A stretch of 64,000 bases of DNA from Undibacterium sp. Jales W-56 (GTDB taxonomy: Bacteria > Pseudomonadota > Gammaproteobacteria > Burkholderiales > Burkholderiaceae_D). A model generated the notes under the pieces. That model searched no databases. It was not told where the DNA came from and saw nothing but the letters and a program-made list of their open reading frames with translations. Position 1 is the stretch's first letter. Each line of letters begins with the position of its first letter. The stretch lies in contig NZ_JAJLQW010000004.1 in the NCBI RefSeq assembly GCF_025548535.1, positions 310,001 to 374,000 of the forward strand, in the 5' to 3' direction. Both the position numbers and the translations under genes were made by a program. Shown here one piece after another: positions 35,384 to 44,437 of the stretch.

Positions 35384-36265
35384 ATGCAAAACCAACAGGA
35401 TTTCGATAGTCTGGTAGGCAGATCAAAATTAAACGACGGTATCGACCGTCGCACTTTTATCCAGACCGCGGTGGGCGTCGGCTTTGCCGCAGCCGCCTTG
35501 CCCGTGATGGCGCAAACCATGATCAAGACCGACACCCATGGCCTGACCGCCGGTGTCGTCATGTTGGAAATCGCCGGCCAGAAAGTACCGGTGTACCGCG
35601 CGCAGCCTGAAGGCAAAACCAATCTGCCGGTCGTGCTGGTGGTTTCCGAAATTTTTGGGGTGCATGAACATATCGCCGATGTCGCCCGCCGCTTCGCCAA
35701 GCTCGGTTACCTCGCCCTGGCACCGGAATTATTTGTACGTCAGGGCGACGCCAGCAAGTATCCGAACATCGGCGAACTGATTAAAGAAGTCGTCTCCAAA
35801 GTGCCCGATGCGCAAGTCATGTCCGATCTCGATGCCGTGGTCGCCTGGGCCAGCGCCAACGGCGGCAATACCGGCAAGCTGGCAATCACGGGTTTCTGCT
35901 GGGGCGGCCGCATTACCTGGATGTACGCTGCCCACAACCCCGGCGTCAAAGCCGGCGTGGCCTGGTACGGCCGTCTGATAGGCGAACCCAATCCGCTGTC
36001 GCCAAGCAACCCGATTGATATCGCTGCGAATTTAAAAACACCTATCCTGGGCCTGTACGGTTTGAAAGACACAGGCATCAGCCAGGAGTCGATCAGCCAA
36101 ATGACGGCGGCCTTGAGCAAAGGGCATAGCAAATCGACCTTTAAAGTCTATGAAAATTCAGGCCATGCCTTCCACGCCGACTATCGTCCCAGCTATGTCG
36201 AAGCCGACGCCAAGGATGGCTGGAGCAGTTGCGTTGCCTGGTTTAAAGAACACGGCGTGGCGTAA
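35384..36265 (+). CDS. Tat-exported dienelactone hydrolase family protein
   Basis: Alpha/beta hydrolase of 293 residues. A twin-arginine signal is visible at residues 22-45 (DRRTFIQTAVGVGFAAA ... VMAQ), so it should be exported folded to the periplasm. The dienelactone-hydrolase nucleophile is Cys172 in GFCWGGR; the Asp follows in LKDTGIS and the His in GHAFHADY. Start ATG 35384 has an excellent AGGAG six bases upstream; the longer frame from 35321 does not. DLH enzymes are mostly cytoplasmic, so a Tat-exported version is unusual though known. Substrate unknown. Confidence 0.92.
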   Translation: MQNQQDFDSLVGRSKLNDGIDRRTFIQTAVGVGFAAAALPVMAQTMIKTDTHGLTAGVVMLEIAGQKVPVYRAQPEGKTNLPVVLVVSEIFGVHEHIADVARRFAKLGYLALAPELFVRQGDASKYPNIGELIKEVVSKVPDAQVMSDLDAVVAWASANGGNTGKLAITGFCWGGRITWMYAAHNPGVKAGVAWYGRLIGEPNPLSPSNPIDIAANLKTPILGLYGLKDTGISQESISQMTAALSKGHSKSTFKVYENSGHAFHADYRPSYVEADAKDGWSSCVAWFKEHGVA

Positions 36266-36345
36266 CCATCGCAACAAGCTGAATCTCAAAATACGCAATC
36301 CAACGATCAGTAGCCATCACGTTCAACCTGACGAAAGCGATCATC

Positions 36346-36807
36346 ATGCAATCACTGGAACTGAAAATTCCGCCACCGCTGCTGGCGCTACTGATCGGAG
36401 TCGCGATGTACCTGCTGGCACAAATGCCGCCAGCAATCGAGCTGCCCAGATTGTTCCGGCTCACGCTAAGCATAGCGATAGCAGTGCTCGGCTTCGGATA
36501 CAGTGTCGCGGGAGCAATCGCCTTCCACCAGGCAAAGACCACCGTCAATCCGATGTCGCCAGAAAAAGCCTCGTCACTGGTACAAAGCGGCATCTACAAA
36601 ATCACCAGAAATCCGATGTACGTCGGACTGTTCTTGGTGCTGTGCGGCTGGACCGTATTCCTGATGTCTCCCTTCGCGGCAATCGGACCGCTGGGTTTTA
36701 TGTTTTACATCAACCGCTTCCAAATCGCGCCCGAAGAACGGGCTTTGACCAAGTTGTTTGGCGAAGAATATATGAAATATAAGGCCAGGGTGCGGGCCTG
36801 GTTTTAA
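36346..36807 (+). CDS. Isoprenylcysteine carboxyl methyltransferase-like membrane protein
   Basis: 153 residues with four hydrophobic segments and the ICMT/PEMT-type SAM-binding C-terminus: GIYKITRNPMYVGLFLVL (the conserved R-N-P-x-Y/M-x-G motif), RFQIAPEERALTKLFGEEY (E-E) and YKARVRAWF. Bacterial members methylate unknown, probably lipid or small-molecule, substrates at the membrane. Lies 80 bp after the hydrolase on the same strand, possibly co-transcribed. Confidence 0.9.
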   Translation: MQSLELKIPPPLLALLIGVAMYLLAQMPPAIELPRLFRLTLSIAIAVLGFGYSVAGAIAFHQAKTTVNPMSPEKASSLVQSGIYKITRNPMYVGLFLVLCGWTVFLMSPFAAIGPLGFMFYINRFQIAPEERALTKLFGEEYMKYKARVRAWF

Positions 36808-36837
36808 ATATCCTCGTGGTCAATATTATTAAAAATT

Positions 36838-37042
36838 GGACTGACGCAAAAAACAAAACCTCTCACCACCGAGACACCGAGACACAGGGAAAAGGCAAGA
36901 GTAAACAATTCATGGAATGGAAATATTAAAACTAACTCGCAGTCTGGGTGCGCCTGCTGGCACGAAATGCTTCTGAAAGCGGCATCTAGCCTGCGGGCTC
37001 AATATAAGTTGAGATAAACAGTTTTCCGTTTTGCGTAAGCCC
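36838..37042. repeat. MITE-like element, family 1 copy B (inverted relative to A)
   Basis: A 205-bp element bounded by GGACTGACGCAAAA (36838-36851) and the complement of GGGCTTACGCAAAA (37029-37042). Its reverse complement aligns with copy A over the whole length, including the ATTTCGTGCCA and GTGTCTC stretches, but the internal hairpin is more degraded. It fills most of the 345-bp gap between the methyltransferase and the ZIP gene; AT-rich runs (AAAAATT left, AAAAAAATT right) flank it and could be a target duplication. Confidence 0.82.
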
Positions 37043-37152
37043 TAAAAAAATTCTCTTTGCTCGCTGGTCAGTATTTCAAGCTAAGCTCGGACCCATTCCA
37101 ATTTGCAGAAACCCTCACTCTGTGTTTTAATTTGCAACCCAGTTGCAAGCGC

Positions 37153-37959
37153 ATGGCTGGCATTGACGATCCGAGGTTCAAAATTCATTCCACGTTGTTA
37201 TCCATACTTTTCGCCACCACGATTGCTGGCGTACTAAGCATTACCGCTGCGGCGATTTTTTCTTTTTCGCTGTTGTCGAAAATGGTCGAGCGCATGGTGA
37301 GCCTGTCGGTCGGCATTATGCTGTCGACTTCACTGTTGCATGCGCTGCCAGAGGCGTTTGAATCCGGGGCCGATCCGCGCACTTTGTTTGCGTGTTTGCT
37401 GGGCGGTTTGCTGGCGTTTTTTTTACTCGAAAAATTTGCAATCCTGCGGCACTCGCATCATCACGAGGGCGACGGTCATCATCACGCACATGGTCATGAT
37501 GCGGATGAGGCGGGCAAAGCGGGTTGGATGATTCTGGTCGGTGACGGCTTGCATAATTTTACCGATGGCATCCTGATTGCGGCGGCGTTCTTGGCAGATC
37601 CGAAGCTGGGCCTGGTGACGGGGCTGGCGATTATTGCGCATGAGATTCCGCAAGAGATTGGCGACTTTATCGTATTGCTGAATGCCGGTTTTTCGCGCAC
37701 GCGTGCCTATCTGTACAACCTGATTTGCAGCCTGATGGCGGTGATCGGCGGCGTGCTGGGTTTTTACATGCTGGAAGGCGCGAACAATCTGCTGCCGTAT
37801 GTGCTGGTGTTTGCCTCATCCGGTTTTATCTACATTGCGGTCAGCGACCTGATGCCGCAAATGCAGCGCCGGGCGACGCTGCGCGAAACTATTCCGCAAA
37901 TAATATTAATCGCACTGGGCGTCGCTCTGGTGCTGCTGGTGACAAGTCACAGAGGCTGA
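37153..37959 (+). CDS. ZIP-family metal transporter
   Basis: Inner-membrane transporter, 268 residues from ATG 37153, about eight membrane helices. The metal path shows HNFTDG (134-139) and HEIPQE (163-168), the hallmark ZIP motifs, and a His-rich cytoplasmic loop near 100-117 (many HH and HGH). Probably imports zinc or another divalent metal. The frame is open to TTG 37057, but that extension adds no family-like sequence. The gene after it starts one base past its stop. Confidence 0.93.
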   Translation: MAGIDDPRFKIHSTLLSILFATTIAGVLSITAAAIFSFSLLSKMVERMVSLSVGIMLSTSLLHALPEAFESGADPRTLFACLLGGLLAFFLLEKFAILRHSHHHEGDGHHHAHGHDADEAGKAGWMILVGDGLHNFTDGILIAAAFLADPKLGLVTGLAIIAHEIPQEIGDFIVLLNAGFSRTRAYLYNLICSLMAVIGGVLGFYMLEGANNLLPYVLVFASSGFIYIAVSDLMPQMQRRATLRETIPQIILIALGVALVLLVTSHRG

Positions 37960-37960
37960 T

Positions 37961-38731
37961 ATGGGCAAAAAAATCGCGGGTTATGGATGGTTGCCGGACT
38001 TGCCTGATCATCGCGATCATCGCTTCGATCCGCCGCCGGACTATTTACAGCATCTGCCCGCCAGGATCGATCTGCGCCCGCACTGCCCGAGCGTGTTTGA
38101 TCAGGGCGACCGCATCGGCAGTTGCACGGCGAATGCGGTATGCAATGCGTTTCGCTTCAACCTGATGAAGCAAGGCATGCAGCGTGCGTTTATGCCGTCG
38201 CGCCTGTTCTTGCATTACAACGCGCGCGTGATGATCGGTACTGAGCGGCAAAATCACGGTGCGCAGATTCGCGATGCGATCAAGAGCGTTGCCAAACAAG
38301 GGATTTGCCGCGAAAGCAGCTGGCCGTATATCGCTAAAAATTACGCGACCAAACCACCGCGCGCCGCTTATAACGAAGCCCTGGCGCATCAGGCGATCGG
38401 CTATCAACGACTGCAGCAAAAATCCGATCACCTGAAAGCCTGTCTGGCGACCGGTCATCCGTTTGTGTTCGGCCTGACCTTATACGAGGGATTTGAATCC
38501 GACAAAATGGCGGCATCCGGCGTACTGCACATGCCGAAAAAAGATGAAGGCCTGGTCGGCGGGCATTCGGTGCTGGCGGTCGGCTATGACGACAAGAGCG
38601 AACGTTTTATCGTGATGAATTCCTGGGGTGCCAAATGGGGCAAGCAGGGATTTTTTACCGTGCCTTATGCCTATTTACTCGAAGCGAATCTGGCCGCAGA
38701 TTTCTGGACGATACGCGCAGTCGAAGGCTGA
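37961..38731 (+). CDS. Papain-like (C1 family) cysteine peptidase
   Basis: 256 residues without a signal peptide. The papain catalytic set is complete: Gln48 (DQGD), Cys55 (GSCTANAV), His202 (GGHSVLAVGYD) and Asn220 (MNSWGAKWG). A short N-terminal part (YGWLPDLPDHRDHRF) matches the prodomain-less bacterial C1 group. It starts one base after the ZIP transporter stop and is probably co-transcribed with it. Substrate and location are unknown. Confidence 0.92.
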   Translation: MGKKIAGYGWLPDLPDHRDHRFDPPPDYLQHLPARIDLRPHCPSVFDQGDRIGSCTANAVCNAFRFNLMKQGMQRAFMPSRLFLHYNARVMIGTERQNHGAQIRDAIKSVAKQGICRESSWPYIAKNYATKPPRAAYNEALAHQAIGYQRLQQKSDHLKACLATGHPFVFGLTLYEGFESDKMAASGVLHMPKKDEGLVGGHSVLAVGYDDKSERFIVMNSWGAKWGKQGFFTVPYAYLLEANLAADFWTIRAVEG

Positions 38732-38767
38732 AAAGGGACAAGAACGGGTTTCACGGCTTTCTCGCAA

Positions 38768-38859
38768 AAATAGATACTCCCTCTATGTATATTTTAATAC
38801 CGCTTATAGAACCTGCGGAATAAGGGCTATTTAAGAGGCAAATTGGGGAGTATCTATTT
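38768..38859. repeat. Small inverted-repeat element, family 2 copy 2
   Basis: A 92-bp element with perfect 14-bp terminal inverted repeats AAATAGATACTCCC (38768-38781) and GGGAGTATCTATTT (38846-38859). The interior has TATATTTTAAT, a CCGC/GCGG hairpin and ATTTAAG, shared with copies at 13761-13838 and 50275-50368. It sits between two convergent genes and could serve as a bidirectional terminator. Confidence 0.82.
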
Positions 38860-38867
38860 CTATCGGC

Positions 38868-39725
38868 TTATTCCTCAGCGCCGGTCATATAGGGGCGCGC
38901 CGGTTCCGAGCACCATTCGCTCCACGATCCGGGGTACAAGGCGGCGCCCGGCAAACCCGCAACTTCCAAGGCCAGCAGATTATGGCAAGCCGTCACCCCC
39001 GAGCCGCATTGCATGATGGCTTTGCTGGCGTCCGGCACAAGCGCGGCCCATTCAGCATGCAATGCTTGCGCCGGTTTAAAACGGCCGTCGGCTTGCAGGT
39101 TGTCTTTGAAGAAGCGGTTTTTAGCGCCGGGAATGTGACCGCCAATCGGGTCGATAGTCTCGTTCTCGCCGCGAAAACGATCGGCGGAGCGGGCATCGAC
39201 CAGGGTGCGTGCCGAGGTCGCGAGATTGGCCAGCACATCGCCGACGCTGACTTTATGCACCAGACTGACCGACGCACTGATATTGCCGCGTCCGCTTTCG
39301 GTGATTTTATCGGTCAATGGCAACCCCGCCGACTGCCAGGCTGGCACACCGCCATCCAGCACGGCGACGGCCTGGTGACCGACCCAGCGCAGCATCCACC
39401 ACAAGCGCGCTGCAAACATGCCGCCGTGCGCATCGTAAGCAATCACCTGACTCGAATTATCGATGCCCCATGAGCGTAAGGCACGGATGAAATCTTCTTT
39501 TTCCGGCAAAGGATGACGGCCGAGAAAAGCGCCGTTCGACGATGTTTTGGCGCCCGATAACTGGCTGTCGAGATGCGCGAATTGCGCGCGCGGCAAATGA
39601 CCTAGTTCATAGGCTTTTTTTCCCGCAGCGCTATCCATCAAATCATGGCGGCAATCGAGGATGATCCAGCGCTGGTCATCGATGTTGGCAGCTAAATCCT
39701 TTGCAGAGATCAGGGTCGTGTACAT
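38868..39725 (-). CDS. 3-mercaptopyruvate/thiosulphate sulphurtransferase
   Basis: 285 residues, two rhodanese domains. The active Cys240 sits in CGSGVTAC, the loop form associated with 3-mercaptopyruvate sulphurtransferases; the inactive N-terminal domain carries ILDCRHDLMD and DAHGGMFAARLWWMLR. Transfers sulphur to cyanide or thiol acceptors. It lies on the minus strand between the peptidase (convergent) and the EamA gene, 11 bp after the latter's stop, possibly co-transcribed. Confidence 0.93.
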   Translation of the reverse strand: MYTTLISAKDLAANIDDQRWIILDCRHDLMDSAAGKKAYELGHLPRAQFAHLDSQLSGAKTSSNGAFLGRHPLPEKEDFIRALRSWGIDNSSQVIAYDAHGGMFAARLWWMLRWVGHQAVAVLDGGVPAWQSAGLPLTDKITESGRGNISASVSLVHKVSVGDVLANLATSARTLVDARSADRFRGENETIDPIGGHIPGAKNRFFKDNLQADGRFKPAQALHAEWAALVPDASKAIMQCGSGVTACHNLLALEVAGLPGAALYPGSWSEWCSEPARPYMTGAEE

Positions 39726-39736
39726 AGTGTCCTTGT

Positions 39737-40684
39737 CTATTCAGAAGCAATCGGGTCGTTTGGGAGCGCAGGTTTATTGCGACTATTATAAAACGTAGCC
39801 ATCAACCCGCTACTCAAAATAACGGCGATACCACACCAGCTTAACCAGCCCAGATGATCATGCCACAGCAGCACATCCCAGACGCTGGAAAACACGATGC
39901 CGACATATTGCAGGTTCGCGACCACCAGCGTATTGCCCAGGCGGTAAGCCCGGGTCATTGCCATTTGCGCCGATGCCGCAGTCAAGCCGATCACCAACAA
40001 TAGCAGCAATCCTTTGAATTGGTGCGGATGCCAGCCGGAGGCCAGCGCATGACCGGACAAACCACCCGTCAGCCAAGCGCCGAACACGCCCGCCACCGCG
40101 CAAGTCGCAGAAAAATAGAATACGACGCGATATTCCGGCTCACCCATCAAGCCCATCTGCCGCACCTGCATATACGCGAGCGCCGCCAGCATGCCGGACA
40201 CCAGCGCCACCATACCGCCGAACATCTGATCGGCATGCATATCAGGACGCAGCAACAGGATCACGCCGATGAAGCCCAGACTCACGGCGCCGATCAAACC
40301 CCATTCGACGCGACGCTTGCCGTTAGCGTCCTGACGGCTTTTAAACCAGGCCGCGCCGAACAAAAACACCGCGATCCACACTGGCGACATGTAATTCAAG
40401 GTGACCGCCATCGCCAGCGACAGGCGGCTGATCGAATAAAACCATAACCACAAGGCCAGCACCCCAATCGCACCGCGCCACAGATGATGGCCCGGCATGC
40501 GCGTGCGCAGCGTACCGCCCTGCACGCGGATCAGGATAAAAATCATCAGCATACCGATCGCACCCCGATAGGCGACGATCTCCGAAGTCGAATACGTATC
40601 CGAGGCGAGCTTGACGCAGACGCCCATAATCGAAAACAAGAAGCTGGCAACCAGCATCCAAAGTGACTGCATCGTTTTTCTCAA
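39737..40684 (-). CDS. EamA/DMT-superfamily transporter
   Basis: Inner-membrane exporter-type protein, 315 residues, ten hydrophobic helices in two EamA repeats (about 10-140 and 155-300). The repeat ends show AVTLNYMSPVWIAVF and RAYRLGNTLVVANLQYVGIVFSS. Substrate not predictable; family members export amino acids, sugars or metabolites. Upstream of the sulphurtransferase on the same strand. Confidence 0.93.
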   Translation of the reverse strand: MRKTMQSLWMLVASFLFSIMGVCVKLASDTYSTSEIVAYRGAIGMLMIFILIRVQGGTLRTRMPGHHLWRGAIGVLALWLWFYSISRLSLAMAVTLNYMSPVWIAVFLFGAAWFKSRQDANGKRRVEWGLIGAVSLGFIGVILLLRPDMHADQMFGGMVALVSGMLAALAYMQVRQMGLMGEPEYRVVFYFSATCAVAGVFGAWLTGGLSGHALASGWHPHQFKGLLLLLVIGLTAASAQMAMTRAYRLGNTLVVANLQYVGIVFSSVWDVLLWHDHLGWLSWCGIAVILSSGLMATFYNSRNKPALPNDPIASE

Positions 40685-40728
40685 AAAAATAAGGGGAGCC
40701 GTTCCGCTCCCCTGCTATGTCGACAATA

Positions 40729-41838
40729 CTAGAACGTCATCCTGCGCCGATACCACTCGTGGAAATGCTGCATGCCGTCTTCCATCGGCGACTGATACGG
40801 GCCGACTTCGCTGACGCCGCGCGCCATCAGGATCTGACGTCCGGCATCCATGCGCAAAGCGATCTCATCGTCCTCGATGCAGGTTTCCATATACGCAGCA
40901 CGTTCGGCCTCGATGAATTCGCGCTCGAACAGGACGATCTCTTCCGGATAATAGAACTCGACCACATTCCGCGTCTTGCCCGTCGCGCTGGGCCACAGGG
41001 TCGAGACCACCAGCACATGCGGATACCATTCGACCATGATGTTCGGATACAGCGTCAGCCAGATCGCGCCGTATTTCGGCGTTTCGCCGTTGCGGAATTT
41101 CAGCACCTGCTCTTGCCAGGCCTGGTATTTGGCCGAGCCGGATTTCAACAAACCGTTATTCACGCCGACCGTCTGCACGCTGTAGTCTTCGCCGAATTCC
41201 CAGCGCAGGTCATCGCAGGTCACGAAACTGCCCAGGCCGGGATGGAAAGGCTCCACGTGATAGTCCTCGAGATAGACCTCGATAAAGGTCTTCCAGTTGT
41301 AATCACATTCGTGCACTTCAACATGGTCCAGCATGTAATCGCTGAAATCGAGATCCCTGGCGACGCTGAGCTGCCCCATTTTTTCCATCACGTTGTAACC
41401 GTTTTGCTCGAACAGTAAGCCGTTCCAGTTTTGCAAAGGGGTCCGTGACAAATTCAAACAAGGCGTGTCGTCGAAGTGCGGCGCGCCGATCAGCCCGCCT
41501 TTTAAATCATAGGTCCAGCGATGCAGCGGACAGACGATATTATGCGCATTGCCGCGCCCATTGAACATCAGGGCCTGGCGATGACGGCAGACGTTGGACA
41601 TGAGTTCGATACCGGCGGCGCCTTCGGCATTGCGCACCAGCATGCGGCCTTCGTTCTCGGCAGCGAGCGTGGCAAAGTCGCCGACATTGGGCACCATCAG
41701 TTCATGACCGACATAGCGTGGGCCAGACTGGAAAAGTTGTTTGATCTCGCGCTGTAACAGGGCTTGATCAAAATACACATGAACAGGAAGTTGCGCGTCA
41801 GAGCGCGCGAGTTTGGAAAAAGAAGCCAGATCGGACAT
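40729..41838 (-). CDS. Rieske non-haem iron oxygenase, alpha subunit
   Basis: 369 residues from ATG 41838. The Rieske cluster ligands are Cys84-x-His86 (CRHRQAL) and Cys103-x-x-His106 (CPLHRWTYD). The mononuclear iron site is in EDYHVEPFHPG (His194, His199). Such enzymes hydroxylate aromatic or quaternary-amine substrates and need a reductase; no ferredoxin or reductase gene is adjacent. The frame is open to 41889, but GGGGTAGGG-like purine-rich sequence precedes the chosen ATG. Substrate is not predictable from this sequence. Confidence 0.9.
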   Translation of the reverse strand: MSDLASFSKLARSDAQLPVHVYFDQALLQREIKQLFQSGPRYVGHELMVPNVGDFATLAAENEGRMLVRNAEGAAGIELMSNVCRHRQALMFNGRGNAHNIVCPLHRWTYDLKGGLIGAPHFDDTPCLNLSRTPLQNWNGLLFEQNGYNVMEKMGQLSVARDLDFSDYMLDHVEVHECDYNWKTFIEVYLEDYHVEPFHPGLGSFVTCDDLRWEFGEDYSVQTVGVNNGLLKSGSAKYQAWQEQVLKFRNGETPKYGAIWLTLYPNIMVEWYPHVLVVSTLWPSATGKTRNVVEFYYPEEIVLFEREFIEAERAAYMETCIEDDEIALRMDAGRQILMARGVSEVGPYQSPMEDGMQHFHEWYRRRMTF

Positions 41839-43367
<1,529 letters not shown>

Positions 43368-43407
43368 TCCCAGGTAGTCGATCACGATCCTTTTCTTAAA
43401 GCATCTC

Positions 43408-44373
43408 ATGACCATCAAAAAACGTTCTGCCTTCTTTGCGGTAACTGCAGCGGTACTGGTTACCGCTGCTTTTTTTATCTTACGCCCACCCCAAAACAAT
43501 GAGATCGCTGCGGATCAAAATGGAGACAAAGATCCTTTCGCTTTCGTGCGTTCGATGGAGGGCACATTGCCCGATGGGCAGGTACAACAGACCGATGCAG
43601 ACACACTCATAGTCGACAATGCCCTGCGGCGTTTGTTTGATTATTACCTTGCCGCCATAGGTGAAAAATCCTTAAACGAGATACGTACAGAAATAGAAAA
43701 AGAACTCGATGGCAAGCTCAGCAAGAATGCGGCCATTCAGGCAAAGAATTTATTGGGCCGTTATCTCGATTACAAACGGGAACTGGCAGAGATAGAAAAA
43801 AAACCGCTGCCATCAAGCGGCGCTCAAGAACAGAATCCGGCCACCGCAGCCATCAAAGCGCGACTGACGATCATGCAACAAACGCGTCAGCGCTACTTTA
43901 GCGAAAAAGAAAATCAGGCATTTTTCGCTTTCGACGACGCCTATGATTCGGATGCTATTGCACGCCTTGAGATCAGTGACGACAAGCGTCTGAACGAGGC
44001 ACAAAAACAGCAGCGGCTACAGGCGCTGGATGCCGCCATGCCAGCGGGTTTGCGCGCAGAGAAAGAAGCGCCATACCAAGTCTTACGCCTGGAAGAAAAT
44101 GTCGCAAAAATGCGCGCACAGGGTGCCAGCGACGACCAGATTTACAGAATGAGAGCCGCCGCCACGACACCCGAAGCAGCGGCCAGATTAGCCGATCTGG
44201 ACAGAGAAGACGCGCAGTGGAAAACCCGCATTGCGAATTACCTGACTCAACGCAGCCGGGTATTGAGCGACACCGCAAACAGATCGACAGCCGAGCAAAT
44301 CGCAGCGCTACAGCAGATCAGAAATCAGATGTTCGACGCGAATGAACAGAAGCGCCTGGCGGCGTATGAGTGA
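43408..44373 (+). CDS. lifO: Lipase-specific foldase (lipase chaperone)
   Basis: Steric chaperone for the preceding lipase, 321 residues. One N-terminal membrane anchor (about 8-25), then a periplasmic, mostly helical domain. The family signature RxxFDY is present as Arg74-Arg-Leu-Phe-Asp-Tyr79. The C-terminal helices are Glu/Gln/Arg-rich as usual. Starts at ATG 43408; the pair lipase-foldase is probably one transcript. Confidence 0.94.
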   Translation: MTIKKRSAFFAVTAAVLVTAAFFILRPPQNNEIAADQNGDKDPFAFVRSMEGTLPDGQVQQTDADTLIVDNALRRLFDYYLAAIGEKSLNEIRTEIEKELDGKLSKNAAIQAKNLLGRYLDYKRELAEIEKKPLPSSGAQEQNPATAAIKARLTIMQQTRQRYFSEKENQAFFAFDDAYDSDAIARLEISDDKRLNEAQKQQRLQALDAAMPAGLRAEKEAPYQVLRLEENVAKMRAQGASDDQIYRMRAAATTPEAAARLADLDREDAQWKTRIANYLTQRSRVLSDTANRSTAEQIAALQQIRNQMFDANEQKRLAAYE

Positions 44374-44437
44374 ATGACTCAAGCCGAATTCAGATCATTC
44401 AACGGTGAGGCAAAAAAACCGGATACGGCTAAATTAG

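Noticed and set aside
36150-36782. 210-residue open frame across the hydrolase end and the methyltransferase gene
   Set aside because: Shadow of the real ICMT-like gene in another frame; low-complexity, basic composition.
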